Numbered from the stretch's first letter, positions 7,036 to 14,886 are shown. The stretch: 20,184 nucleotides of DNA from Christensenella sp. UBA7584 (GCA_002477805.1 DLKQ01000002.1:1-20184); one strand, 5' to 3'. Notes: generated from the sequence alone by a model not told the origin. Translations and numbers: made by a program.

Positions 7036-8516
7036 ATAAATTCTTGCTCCTTTATCAATTTTTGTTTTTCTTTTTCAATCGTTTCAAAATCAGAATAATG
7101 GTATTTTACACCACCTATGTCTATATAATTTTCAGCACCTTTTCCACTTATCACCGCAACATCACCTTTTTTCAATTTTGATAACGCAAAAGAAATCGCC
7201 TTTTTCCTATCCTCAACACAAAGATAGTTTAAACTTACCTCCTTAACTCCAGATTCTATTTGCTCTATAATTTCACTTGGCTTTTCAAGTCTTGGATTAT
7301 CACTTGTAATAATAGTAAAGTCAGCTAGGCTTCCACTAATCTTCCCCATAATACAGCGTTTTGAACTATCTCTATTTCCTCCGCACCCAAAAACAGAAAT
7401 TATTTTCCCGTTTGAAATTTGCCTTACTGATGTCAAAATATTTTTAAGCCCATCAGGAGTATGAGCATAATCTACAACAGCAAACCTATCTTTACCTAAA
7501 TTTAAAACGTTAAATCTACCAGGAACCTCTTCCATATTCTCAAGTCCACATTTGATACTTGTTGTGTCAATACCTAAAATTTTACAAGCAGTTGCAGAAG
7601 CTAAAGCATTATACAAATTAAATTCACCAATAAGGCTAGTATTAATTTCTAAAACTTCATCAAAAAGGTTTAAGTAATAATGTGTGCCTTTAAGACTACA
7701 CTTATATTCAACAGCAAAAGTGTCACACGGATTATTAAGACCATATGAAAAAATATTAACCGAGCGTGGATTTTTATGATTTTCTATAACAAAATTTCGC
7801 ACCATTTCATCATCAATATTTACAACTGCTTGGTTTACAAACTTCGAACTTATGAAGTCCAGCTTGGTTTGCTTATAATTTTCAAAAGTTTTAAAAAAAT
7901 CAAGGTGATCTTGTGTTATATTAGTCAAAATACCAACATCACAGATTGTTCCAAACATTTTATCAAGTTTTATCGCGTGTGCGCTTACTTCCATAACAAC
8001 ATAGTCAACCTTTTTATTCACCATTTGAGCAAACAAGCTGTGAAGTTCAATTGGGTCAGGAGTTGTAAGATGAGCAGGGAGCTTTACATCATCTATTACT
8101 ACCCCAATTGTACCAATAACCCCAACCTTGTAGCCCGCATTTTTAAGAATTGATTGAATCATATATGTTGTCGTTGTTTTACCATTTGTACCAGTAACAC
8201 CAATGACCTTTAATTTATTTCGAGGATTTCCATAAAAATTTCCAGCCATCAAGCTCAAAGCAGACCTTGTGTTTTCCACAACAATTTGCGGAATATCAAC
8301 CTCAAGAGCTCTTTCAACCACAAGCACTTTTGCTCCGCAATCTTTTGCTGTCTTTGCAAAATTATGTCCATCATTTACGGTGCCCCTCAAGCAGAAAAAC
8401 ATACAATTTTGTGAAATATTTTTTGTGTTAAACGCTAAACTTTCAACATTTAATCCACCAAAGTCACCAACCAACTTTACAACTTTTTGATTTTTTAACA
8501 ACTCAGAAATCTCCAT
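7029..8516 (-). CDS. murE: UDP-MurNAc-tripeptide ligase, meso-diaminopimelate type
   Basis: MurE adds the third residue of the peptidoglycan stem peptide. The 495-residue protein is full length. It has the N-terminal UDP-sugar-binding domain (about 1-100, ending GNPRN), the ATPase P-loop GTNGKTTTT (109-117), LTTPDP (150-155), the region around EVSAHAI (176-182) with the carbamylated-Lys neighbourhood, and the C-terminal domain with DYAHTPDGL (349-357), CGGNRD (378-383) and GKGAENY (458-464). The specificity motif is DNPR (406-409), as in enzymes that add meso-diaminopimelate rather than L-lysine. This implies a DAP-type wall. The ATG at 8516 follows the purine-rich stretch AAAGGGTGGG. A 74-base gap separates it from the upstream PBP gene, the largest gap inside this operon. 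Confidence 0.96.
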   Translation of the reverse strand: MEISELLKNQKVVKLVGDFGGLNVESLAFNTKNISQNCMFFCLRGTVNDGHNFAKTAKDCGAKVLVVERALEVDIPQIVVENTRSALSLMAGNFYGNPRNKLKVIGVTGTNGKTTTTYMIQSILKNAGYKVGVIGTIGVVIDDVKLPAHLTTPDPIELHSLFAQMVNKKVDYVVMEVSAHAIKLDKMFGTICDVGILTNITQDHLDFFKTFENYKQTKLDFISSKFVNQAVVNIDDEMVRNFVIENHKNPRSVNIFSYGLNNPCDTFAVEYKCSLKGTHYYLNLFDEVLEINTSLIGEFNLYNALASATACKILGIDTTSIKCGLENMEEVPGRFNVLNLGKDRFAVVDYAHTPDGLKNILTSVRQISNGKIISVFGCGGNRDSSKRCIMGKISGSLADFTIITSDNPRLEKPSEIIEQIESGVKEVSLNYLCVEDRKKAISFALSKLKKGDVAVISGKGAENYIDIGGVKYHYSDFETIEKEKQKLIKEQEFIC

Positions 8517-8590
8517 AAACCCACCCTTTGGAATTAATTATAACTTAAAATTTTTGTTTTGGAATACTGGTTACAAAACAAGACAATTTT

Positions 8591-10498
8591 TTACATTTTT
8601 AGTAGCACTATTTCTCCTTCGTAAAGCAATTCTCCTGGCGGAACAGATTGCCACTTTATATACGAATCATCACCATCAATTTCATATTGAAGTTTTAGCG
8701 ATTTTAAAATTTCAGCACCTTCTGAAAGAGGAACTCCCACTAAATTTGGCATTTCTATGGTTTTTGTAAGTTTCTTGAGGTCCTCTGTGAGATTTGTAGG
8801 TTCAATTCCGAGATAATCAAACATTTGAGAAAAAATTTGCTTTGCGTATGGTGCTGCAACCAAACTACCATAATATTGCTCTCCACTTGGCTCATCTACA
8901 CAAAGGAGCATTACATATTTTGGATTCTGTACAGGATAACAACCTATAAATGAAGAAACATATTTTCCAGTTGCAATTACCCCATTTTCATATTTTTGGG
9001 CAGTTCCTGTTTTGCCACCAATTCGATAACCTGGGACAAAACTATATAATCCATCACTTTTGCTCACAACTTGCTCCATCATATATAAAATTTTTTCTGA
9101 AGTTTCAGCCCTAACTGTTTTAGTTTTTGCAAGTGAATTAAAATCTTTTTTAACACCATTTGCAGTAGTTATGGATTTTATAAATCGTGGCTCATAAAGT
9201 GTGCCTGTTAAAATCCCAGCGACCGAAGTTGCCATTTGCATAGGTGTAACAGCAATTGCTTGACCAAAACTAATTCTTGCAAGGTCTACATTTTTTACAC
9301 TATCAACATTCATCATAATACCACTACTTTCACCACTAAAATCAACTCCAGTTTTATTTCCAATTCCAAACTTTTTTAAATATGAATAGAAAGTATCTTT
9401 TCCCATTCTGAGCCCCAAATCCATAAAAACACTATTACAACTGTTACAAACACCATCTACTAATGTTTGACTTCCGTGCCCTTTCGTTTTCCAGCATTTT
9501 ATCTTCTGTCCATCAACAATTCGATAACCTGGGTCATAAAATTTTTCATCAAGGTCAGTAATCCCCTCTTCTAAAGCTGATGCAATGGTGAAAAGTTTAA
9601 AAGTACTTCCAGGTTCATAAACATCAGTAATCATCGTATTTTTACTATCCCCCATCAGTTTTATAGCATCATCTCTAGGTGGATTATTTAGGTCAAAATT
9701 TTTTGAGGAAGCCATCGCCAATATCTCACCATTAGTTGCATCAATAATAACAGCTTGTGCCTTTTCGGCCTTTTGCTCCACTTTTGCTTGTTCTACAACA
9801 CTCTGCAAAATTTGCTGTATTCCAAGGTCAATCGTAAGTTCAACAGTACAACCTTTTATTCCTGTTGTATAATAAGTTGTGGCACTACTGAGTTCAAGCC
9901 CAGTAATATCACTTTCTGTGTAAGAACTCCCGTTTATTCCTTGCAAAAATCCATTATAAAAAGCTTCAAGACCAGCTTGACCTTGATTGTCTACCGTACA
10001 AAATCCCAGAACATTGCAAAGCATATTGTCATAATTATAATGTCTTGAACTTGTTTCGCTCAAGTACACTCCAGCTAAATTTTTAGATAATATAATTTTT
10101 GCATCTTCATAGTCAATTTGTGATTTTATCAAACTTTCAGAAATACGGCGATTTTTAGCCTTTCCCAAAGTTTTTTCGTAATCCACACCCAAAATTTCGC
10201 TAAGACTAAGAGCAACCAGTTCTGCATCTTTCACATTACTCCCCCGCACATAAACATTATAACTAGTGTGTGAAGAAGCCAAAATATCACCATTTCGGTC
10301 AGTAATATCCCCTCTAAGCCCACTCATAGTCAAATCTCTGGTCCACTGCGAAAGAGCTCTACGTTGAAGAATTGTTCCACTTAAAATTTGAACAGTAAAA
10401 AGTTTTACTATTACGACTAAAAACAAAAAAAGAATAATGCTTGTTATTGCTATTATCCTCTTTTGTAATGAAAAAACTGAGTATTTATTATTTAGCAA
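8591..10498 (-). CDS. spoVD: Class B penicillin-binding protein with C-terminal PASTA (SpoVD/FtsI type)
   Basis: A septal or spore-cortex transpeptidase that cross-links the glycan made by its SEDS partner. The 635-residue protein has a short cytoplasmic tail, one membrane anchor (about 14-37) and a dimerisation region with RGDITDRNG (62-70). The transpeptidase domain carries the nucleophile motif STFK (298-301), SCN (353-355) and KTG (496-498). A single PASTA domain (about 582-635) begins MPNLVGVPL. One PASTA domain and this length fit SpoVD; many Clostridia carry only one such gene here and use it for division, so FtsI/PbpB is the equal alternative. Translation starts at TTG 10498, two bases after the ftsL-like stop, with GGGAG six bases before it and overlapping that stop; coupled translation is likely. 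Confidence 0.93.
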   Translation of the reverse strand: MLNNKYSVFSLQKRIIAITSIILFLFLVVIVKLFTVQILSGTILQRRALSQWTRDLTMSGLRGDITDRNGDILASSHTSYNVYVRGSNVKDAELVALSLSEILGVDYEKTLGKAKNRRISESLIKSQIDYEDAKIILSKNLAGVYLSETSSRHYNYDNMLCNVLGFCTVDNQGQAGLEAFYNGFLQGINGSSYTESDITGLELSSATTYYTTGIKGCTVELTIDLGIQQILQSVVEQAKVEQKAEKAQAVIIDATNGEILAMASSKNFDLNNPPRDDAIKLMGDSKNTMITDVYEPGSTFKLFTIASALEEGITDLDEKFYDPGYRIVDGQKIKCWKTKGHGSQTLVDGVCNSCNSVFMDLGLRMGKDTFYSYLKKFGIGNKTGVDFSGESSGIMMNVDSVKNVDLARISFGQAIAVTPMQMATSVAGILTGTLYEPRFIKSITTANGVKKDFNSLAKTKTVRAETSEKILYMMEQVVSKSDGLYSFVPGYRIGGKTGTAQKYENGVIATGKYVSSFIGCYPVQNPKYVMLLCVDEPSGEQYYGSLVAAPYAKQIFSQMFDYLGIEPTNLTEDLKKLTKTIEMPNLVGVPLSEGAEILKSLKLQYEIDGDDSYIKWQSVPPGELLYEGEIVLLKM

Positions 10499-10500
10499 GA

Positions 10501-11217
10501 TTATCTCCCAAATAGTTTTGCAAAGAAATTACACACTTTATCCCACAAATTTGTTTTAGGTTCAAACCTAATCCCATTGTTTTTAGCGGTCAAATCAACT
10601 TTTGTCGCAGAATCAAGGTCTGCTTCAACCATTCCAGCGGTCGCCTCTATGTCAAGTTCTTTTAGTCTTGAAAGATAGTCCTTGTTACCTTGTTCTAACA
10701 CTTCTTCACTTTGCGAAATGTCCATTTGTTTTGTTACAACTTTTTTTGCAAGACTATTAATATTTATCATATTGTAGGTAAATAGCCCAGCAAAAAGAGC
10801 GATACAAATTGCACAGGTTGAAAGCCATAACTTTTTACGCTTTGTTTTTGCCTGATAATTAGGCCTTTCTGAAATTTCTTCTTTAATTTCAAGTGTAGGA
10901 ACAGGGTCTTGAGGGCTAGATACAACCTCTTTGTAGCTATAATTATTTTTTAGCTTACCAAACGGATTACTATCACCATAAAATGAACTGTATTCTTCGA
11001 CTGTATGTTTTTGTCTTTCATTTAAAAAATCAGCATCAATTTCATCATAAACTTGCTCAAGTCTATCTGTTTTGTGAGAATTATCAAATAAAGCCTCTTC
11101 AGCTTGCATACTCACGTTTTTTAGTCTCTTTTCAACAGTCTTATCTGCCAATTCACAAAATGAATTCACTCGTTGTTTTTTTGATTCTATTTCGGTGCCA
11201 ACTATTTTCTTTGCCAT
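10501..11217 (-). CDS. FtsL-like division protein with a long cytoplasmic N-terminal region
   Basis: Identified mainly by position (between rsmH and the class B PBP, where ftsL sits) and by topology. The 238-residue protein has one membrane span at about 130-150 (LWLSTCAICIALFAGLFTYN). The segment after it (about 151-200) resembles the short periplasmic coiled coil of FtsL-type proteins, and the protein ends in an amphipathic basic segment, WDKVCNFFAKLFGR. FtsL normally bridges FtsB/DivIC and the FtsW-PBP pair. What is odd is the N-terminal cytoplasmic region of about 129 residues, charged and probably partly disordered; typical FtsL has a few tens of residues there. The ATG at 11217 follows AAGGGAG by nine bases. 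Sequence identity with known FtsL is not obvious to me, so the functional call is inference. Confidence 0.7.
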   Translation of the reverse strand: MAKKIVGTEIESKKQRVNSFCELADKTVEKRLKNVSMQAEEALFDNSHKTDRLEQVYDEIDADFLNERQKHTVEEYSSFYGDSNPFGKLKNNYSYKEVVSSPQDPVPTLEIKEEISERPNYQAKTKRKKLWLSTCAICIALFAGLFTYNMININSLAKKVVTKQMDISQSEEVLEQGNKDYLSRLKELDIEATAGMVEADLDSATKVDLTAKNNGIRFEPKTNLWDKVCNFFAKLFGR

Positions 11218-11255
11218 ATAATTATACTCCCTTGTTTTTATATTTATGAAAGTTA

Positions 11256-12191
11256 TTATATTTTTTCAACTATCCTAAGTTTTGCACTATGGCTTCTAGG
11301 ATTTTCATCTTGTTCAATTTTGTCAGCAATAATTGGTTTTTTGTTCACCAAAATAATTTCTTTTTTATGATTACAAACGCAAACAGGAATTTGAGGCGAA
11401 CAAATACAATCGCTGGATAAAAAATTGAAAGCTTGTTTTACAATTCTATCTTCTAGAGAATGAAAACTTAAAACAGCCATTCGGCCTTTTGGATTCAAAC
11501 TTCTAGCTAAATCTAAGATTGTCTCATAGAGCCTGTCCAATTCTTTATTCACAGCAATTCTAAGTGCCTGAAATACCTTTTTTGCAGGGTGCCCACCCTT
11601 AAATCTTATTTTTGCGGGAATACTTATTTCAATAATTTTTGCAAGTTCTAGTGTTGTTTCAACGGGTTTAGTTTCTCTTGCTTCTACAATATGCTTTGCA
11701 ATATTGTGTGCAAACATTTCTTCGCCGTATTCTCTAAAAATTTTAGCTAAATCTTGCTTTGTCCAAGTGTTCACAATGTCATAGGCTGATAGTGCCTGAC
11801 TCCTGTCCATTCGCATATCAAGTCTAGCATCTTTTAAATAAGAAAAACCACGCTCAGCAGTATCTATTTGGTAAGAACTTATACCTAAATCCACTAATAT
11901 ACCATCAAATTTTGAAATTCCAAATTTCTCTTTTGCATTTTCAAAATCTTTAAAGTCTGTGTGATAAAACTGCACATTATCAAATTGTTTCAATCTTTCC
12001 TTTGAAACACTTAACGCAACATCATCTTTATCCAAACAAACAAGTTTTCCACCAACGCCAAGTTTTTGAGCAATACAAAAAGAATGTCCAGCACCACCAA
12101 CAGTGCAGTCCAAATATGTTCCATCTGGCTTGATATTCAATCCATCAATACACTCTTTTAGCATAATTGGCTTGTGATTAAACTCTATCAT
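11256..12191 (-). CDS. rsmH: 16S rRNA (cytosine1402-N4)-methyltransferase
   Basis: RsmH (MraW) methylates N4 of C1402 in the 16S rRNA decoding centre with S-adenosylmethionine. The 311-residue protein is full length. It shows YLDCTVGGAGHS (26-37, AdoMet binding), VCLDKDDVAL (51-60), VDLGISSYQID (100-110), GFSYLKDARLDMRMD (115-129), a GGHPAKKVFQALRIAVNKEL segment in the C-terminal half, and SFHSLEDRIVK. It ends ENPRSHSAKLRIVE, which is typical. A Cys-rich loop (CICSPQIPVCVC) precedes the end, as in many homologues. The ATG at 12191 lies one base after the upstream phosphoesterase gene, with AAAGGAA nearby, so the two are in one operon. It is conventionally the first or second gene of dcw clusters. 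Confidence 0.96.
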   Translation of the reverse strand: MIEFNHKPIMLKECIDGLNIKPDGTYLDCTVGGAGHSFCIAQKLGVGGKLVCLDKDDVALSVSKERLKQFDNVQFYHTDFKDFENAKEKFGISKFDGILVDLGISSYQIDTAERGFSYLKDARLDMRMDRSQALSAYDIVNTWTKQDLAKIFREYGEEMFAHNIAKHIVEARETKPVETTLELAKIIEISIPAKIRFKGGHPAKKVFQALRIAVNKELDRLYETILDLARSLNPKGRMAVLSFHSLEDRIVKQAFNFLSSDCICSPQIPVCVCNHKKEIILVNKKPIIADKIEQDENPRSHSAKLRIVEKI

Positions 12192-12192
12192 A

Positions 12193-12900
12193 TCATTCCT
12201 TTTTAGTGTTTATTTCGGTAAGTTTACAGTTTACTTGGTCGCAAGAAGTTAAAAAATATTTGATTCCATTTTTTGTAATATCCAGTTTTGTTCTACAATT
12301 TTTCCCGTGCAAATGTCCATAAACCACACAATCAACATTAAACTTTTCTAAAAGTTTTGTCACTTCACTATCATTTATTTTTGCATTAAATGGTGGGTAA
12401 TGAGTCATCGCAATTACAAAATCACCATCTTTTCGATTCTTTTGCATTTCTTCCAGACTAAGTTGCAATCTAAGTACTTCTCGATTGTAAATCTTTTCAT
12501 CTTCTTCTGATTTAAACTCATTTTCAGGGACAGTCCAGCCCCTACTCCCACAAATAAGAATGTTATCAAATCTAATGTAGTCATTTTGAATCGCGAACAT
12601 ATTTTGTGGAAGAACATTTCTAACAGCGGTAATACTTTTCCACCAATAATCGTGATTTCCACGCAATATAACTTTTTTCCCAGGTAATTTTCCAACTATG
12701 TCTAAATCGGGCTTTGCCTCTTCAAGATACATTCCCCAACTCAAATCACCAGCAAGGAGCACCAAATCCTCTTCGCCAACTTTTTGCTTCCAGTCAGATG
12801 AAATTCGCTCAAAATGGTCTTCCCACCCAGGTCCGAAAATGTCCATTGGCTTTTCAACAACAGAGCTAAGATGTAAATCACTTATTGCAAAAACTCTCAT
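12193..12900 (-). CDS. Metallophosphoesterase heading the dcw operon
   Basis: A 235-residue calcineurin-type metallophosphoesterase with every metal-binding motif: DLHLS (8-12), GDLSWG (51-56), GNHDYWW (81-87), THYPP (166-170) and YGHLHG (194-199). This is a two-metal phosphomonoesterase/diesterase fold; the substrate cannot be inferred. A longer reading from ATG 12969 is possible, but ATG 12900 is preferred. It is preceded by GAGGA at a proper distance, starts directly with the first beta strand (MRVFAISDLHLS), and the extra 23 residues are low-complexity. The stop abuts rsmH with a one-base gap. In classical clusters mraZ is the gene before rsmH; here the phosphoesterase occupies that place. 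The link to cell-wall growth is only positional. Confidence 0.88.
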   Translation of the reverse strand: MRVFAISDLHLSSVVEKPMDIFGPGWEDHFERISSDWKQKVGEEDLVLLAGDLSWGMYLEEAKPDLDIVGKLPGKKVILRGNHDYWWKSITAVRNVLPQNMFAIQNDYIRFDNILICGSRGWTVPENEFKSEEDEKIYNREVLRLQLSLEEMQKNRKDGDFVIAMTHYPPFNAKINDSEVTKLLEKFNVDCVVYGHLHGKNCRTKLDITKNGIKYFLTSCDQVNCKLTEINTKKE

Positions 12901-12950
12901 ATTTTTTCCTCTATTTATATTTTTACATTTTTTATCGCAAAAAGCAAGTA

Positions 12951-12979
12951 TTTTTGCAAAATTTAACAAAATGCAAAAA
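12951..12979. promoter_or_regulatory. Inverted repeat upstream of the dcw operon
   Basis: TTTTTGCA (12951-12958) and TGCAAAAA (12972-12979) are perfect 8-base arms separated by 13 bases, centred about 65 bases before the ATG at 12900. It could be an operator over the operon's promoter region. On the minus strand, TTGCTT followed by a poor TAAAAA-type -10 lies just downstream. The repeat is AT-rich, so chance is a real possibility. Confidence 0.25.
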
Positions 12980-13050
12980 TTTTGAAAGAAAAAATCGACT
13001 TATGTATTATTCAATTGTAATGCACGCTAAAGTAATATTTGTATAAAATA

Positions 13051-13073
13051 AAAACAGGCTAATCGCCTGTTTT
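13051..13073 (-). terminator. Intrinsic terminator of the coat-like gene
   Basis: Arms AAAACAGGC (13051-13059) and GCCTGTTTT (13065-13073) form a perfect 9-base stem with a five-base loop. Read leftward, the stem is followed by more T-rich sequence (TATTTTA). It lies 20 bases after the stop of the leftward Cys-rich gene and isolates it from the dcw operon. Confidence 0.8.
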
Positions 13074-13092
13074 GTGGGAAAGAGGTTTGTAT

Positions 13093-13758
13093 TTACAAAG
13101 CTTCACCAGTTTGTCCTGGTGTTGACACTGGATAAAGTGGTAATTCAAAGAAGCCCGCGCAAATATCCGAACTTGCATCTTGGCAAGGAGGGATATTGCA
13201 GTATCCATAACTTGGAACCAAAATTTCTACTTCAGCAACAACCTTGATAATCAGCATTACGCAAGCATCTAAAATAATTGTGTCTGCAGATGTAAATGTT
13301 GCTTGTGGAACAACCACACTTCCAACAGGCTCAACACGGAAAGGAACCATTGAAGCCTGTGGAACAAAAAGAATAACACTTTCATCCAAAGTTATGTACC
13401 CTGTTGCTGTCCCTTGAACATTGTTTGCATCTTCGTACACAATTTCAATAGGAATCTCTGCAGTTACGCTCACTTTTGCAAAATTTGGTCTATCAGTTAA
13501 TCTTGTAATTGAAACATCTGTAAAAGTAACAGGCTTTGTTGTTGATGATTGACCAGAAACAAAAGTTAGTGGCGCAACTGGGTTCGCTGGATTAAAATCA
13601 GTTAGAGTTATAGTCACATCTTCAAGGTGTTCGCGTTTAAGACAAGCATCAAAAACTTTTTTTGTCTGCAAGCAAACTTTTTCACACAAACAGCGCATTG
13701 GATTACCACAAATTGGACCAGGCATATTCTCTGTTCTTATCCCTGAGAAAAAAGACAT
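13093..13758 (-). CDS. Cys-rich, possibly spore-coat-related protein
   Basis: A 221-residue secretion-signal-free protein with nine cysteines (17, 23, 25, 29, 39, 166, 187, 192, 200) in two clusters. The first is in ICGNPMRCLCEKVC and ends FDAC. The second, in CNIPPC and further on, follows a beta-rich middle of Thr/Val/Ile strands. I could not place it in a named family with certainty. The layout, a Cys-rich head, the KVFDAC motif and repeated beta segments, reminds me of uncharacterised clostridial proteins tied to the spore surface. The start is ATG 13758, not the upstream ATG at 13773, because GGAGG overlaps that first ATG and lies eight bases before the second. The upstream DNA carries an exact sigma-K-type promoter, which is the strongest argument for a sporulation role. 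It is a single-gene unit with its own terminator. Confidence 0.75.
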   Translation of the reverse strand: MSFFSGIRTENMPGPICGNPMRCLCEKVCLQTKKVFDACLKREHLEDVTITLTDFNPANPVAPLTFVSGQSSTTKPVTFTDVSITRLTDRPNFAKVSVTAEIPIEIVYEDANNVQGTATGYITLDESVILFVPQASMVPFRVEPVGSVVVPQATFTSADTIILDACVMLIIKVVAEVEILVPSYGYCNIPPCQDASSDICAGFFELPLYPVSTPGQTGEAL

Positions 13759-13793
13759 AGAAAAAACCTCCATATAATTTGACCCTACACTAC

Positions 13794-13821
13794 TATCTTA
13801 TGAAACACTTTTTAATTTTGT
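13794..13821 (-). promoter_or_regulatory. Sigma-K-type (late mother-cell) promoter
   Basis: On the minus strand, ACA (13819-13821), a 16-base spacer and CATAAGATA (13794-13802) match the sigma-K pattern of Bacillus and Clostridia: AC at -35 and CATAnnnTA at -10, 16-17 bases apart. No good TTGACA/TATAAT pair serves this gene. The start of transcription would be near 13788, about 30 bases before ATG 13758, with GGAGG in between. Confidence 0.5.
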
Positions 13822-13828
13822 GCGAAAT

Positions 13829-13871
13829 AAAAAACTCACTTTGTTTATCATTTTTCCAAAGTGAGTTTTTT
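13829..13871 (-). terminator. Intrinsic terminator of the aldolase gene
   Basis: A perfect 15-base inverted repeat, AAAAAACTCACTTTG (13829-13843) and CAAAGTGAGTTTTTT (13857-13871), with a 13-base loop. It begins four bases after the aldolase stop. Leftward transcripts end in a T-rich run (TTTTTTATTT). Confidence 0.88.
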
Positions 13872-13875
13872 AGAA

Positions 13876-14808
13876 TTATTGAACTAATTTATTTGCACTG
13901 TGAAATACCTTTTTTACTTTATATTCAACAAGCTCTCGAACATTATCTTTTGCGTATTGAAGATACTTTCTTGGCGTAAACTCTTCTGGGTGAGTTGCCA
14001 AAAACTCACGCATAGAAGCAGTAAAACACATTCTCAGGTCAGTATCGTTGTTGACTTTACAAACAGCAAGTTTTGAAGCTTTTGATATTAGTTCCTCAGT
14101 AACACCTTTAGAGCCCTGAATATCACCACCATATTTGTTTATTATATCAATATATTGTTGTGGTACATTCGAAGCTCCGTGAAGAACTATTGGAAGTTCT
14201 GGTAAAAGCTTATTTACCTCTTTTAAAATATCAAATTTTAATGTTGGCTCTCCCTTGAATTTAAAAGCCCCGTGACTTGTCCCGATTGCAATAGCAAGGC
14301 TGTCCACTTTTGTTCTTTCTACAAATTCTAGTGCCTGCATAGGGTCAGTATATTGGTGCTTGTCCGCTTTTACATCATCTTCCACACCAGCCAAAACACC
14401 TAATTCCCCCTCAACAGAAACACTTTTTTTGTGTGCATATTTAACAACTTCTTGCGTAATGCTGACATTTTCTTCAAAAGGTAAATAACTTCCATCAATC
14501 ATTACAGAGTTAAATCCATAATCAATACACTTTTTAACAATTTCAAAGTTTTTTCCGTGGTCAAGATGTAACGCAACTGGAATTGTTGTTTCTTTTAAAA
14601 CAGCTTTTACAACCTGCATAATATATTCTGGATCAGCATATTTAAGCCCACCCTCACTTAACGCCAAAATGACAGGTGACTTTTGATTTTGGCAACCATC
14701 TACAATAGCCCGCATCATCTCAATGCTACTAAAGTTGAAAGCTCCAATTGCATATTTGTTTTTTAAAGCATCTTTGAGCATCTCTTTTTCACTAAACAAT
14801 TTGTTCAT
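13876..14808 (-). CDS. fba: Class II fructose-1,6-bisphosphate aldolase
   Basis: Cleaves fructose-1,6-bisphosphate to dihydroxyacetone phosphate and glyceraldehyde-3-phosphate in glycolysis, using zinc. The 310-residue protein shows the class II motifs in order: the catalytic Asp83 and zinc ligand His84 in HLDHG, IDGSYLPFEENV (104-115), the Glu pair in VEGELG (132-137), zinc ligand His179 in GTSHG and zinc ligand His210 in LHGAS. A phosphate-binding KVNNDTD segment follows near residue 252. Related ketose-bisphosphate aldolases (tagatose type) share these motifs, but the glycolytic reading is best given GAPDH next door. The ATG at 14808 follows TAGGAGAGGA. It is a single-gene unit with a strong promoter and terminator, divergent from the GAPDH operon. 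Confidence 0.93.
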   Translation of the reverse strand: MNKLFSEKEMLKDALKNKYAIGAFNFSSIEMMRAIVDGCQNQKSPVILALSEGGLKYADPEYIMQVVKAVLKETTIPVALHLDHGKNFEIVKKCIDYGFNSVMIDGSYLPFEENVSITQEVVKYAHKKSVSVEGELGVLAGVEDDVKADKHQYTDPMQALEFVERTKVDSLAIAIGTSHGAFKFKGEPTLKFDILKEVNKLLPELPIVLHGASNVPQQYIDIINKYGGDIQGSKGVTEELISKASKLAVCKVNNDTDLRMCFTASMREFLATHPEEFTPRKYLQYAKDNVRELVEYKVKKVFHSANKLVQ

Positions 14809-14827
14809 ATTCCTCTCCTATAGCGTT

Positions 14828-14856
14828 ATTATAAAACAAATTTTCAGAAAATTCAA
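14828..14856 (-). promoter_or_regulatory. Sigma-A-type promoter for aldolase
   Basis: On the minus strand, TTGAAT (14851-14856) and TATAAT (14828-14833) are exactly 17 bases apart. Transcription would start close to 14821, only some 13 bases before the start codon, leaving just room for the AGGAG. Confidence 0.7.
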
Positions 14857-14886
14857 ATATTTTAAGATAAAATAGTGAAAAATGTT

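Noticed and set aside
7776..8153. Rightward 125-codon open frame inside murE
   Set aside because: It lies antisense to the conserved ATPase region of MurE, has no ribosome binding site and encodes a Phe/Ile/Tyr-rich sequence typical of reverse-strand shadows in AT-rich DNA.
8537..8565. Internal promoter before murE
   Set aside because: A TATAAT is present on the minus strand but the best -35 matches only half the consensus, and murE is otherwise in a continuous operon.
9755..10048. Rightward 97-codon open frame antisense to the PBP gene
   Set aside because: Fully inside a well-supported gene, without start signals or recognisable domains.
12414..12695. Second leftward frame inside the phosphoesterase
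   Set aside because: It overlaps conserved metal-binding motifs in another frame and has no family features.
12901..12969. Longer start (ATG 12969) for the metallophosphoesterase
   Set aside because: The extra 23 residues precede a good GAGGA-ATG pair at 12900 and are not part of the fold, which begins with MRVFAISDLHLS.
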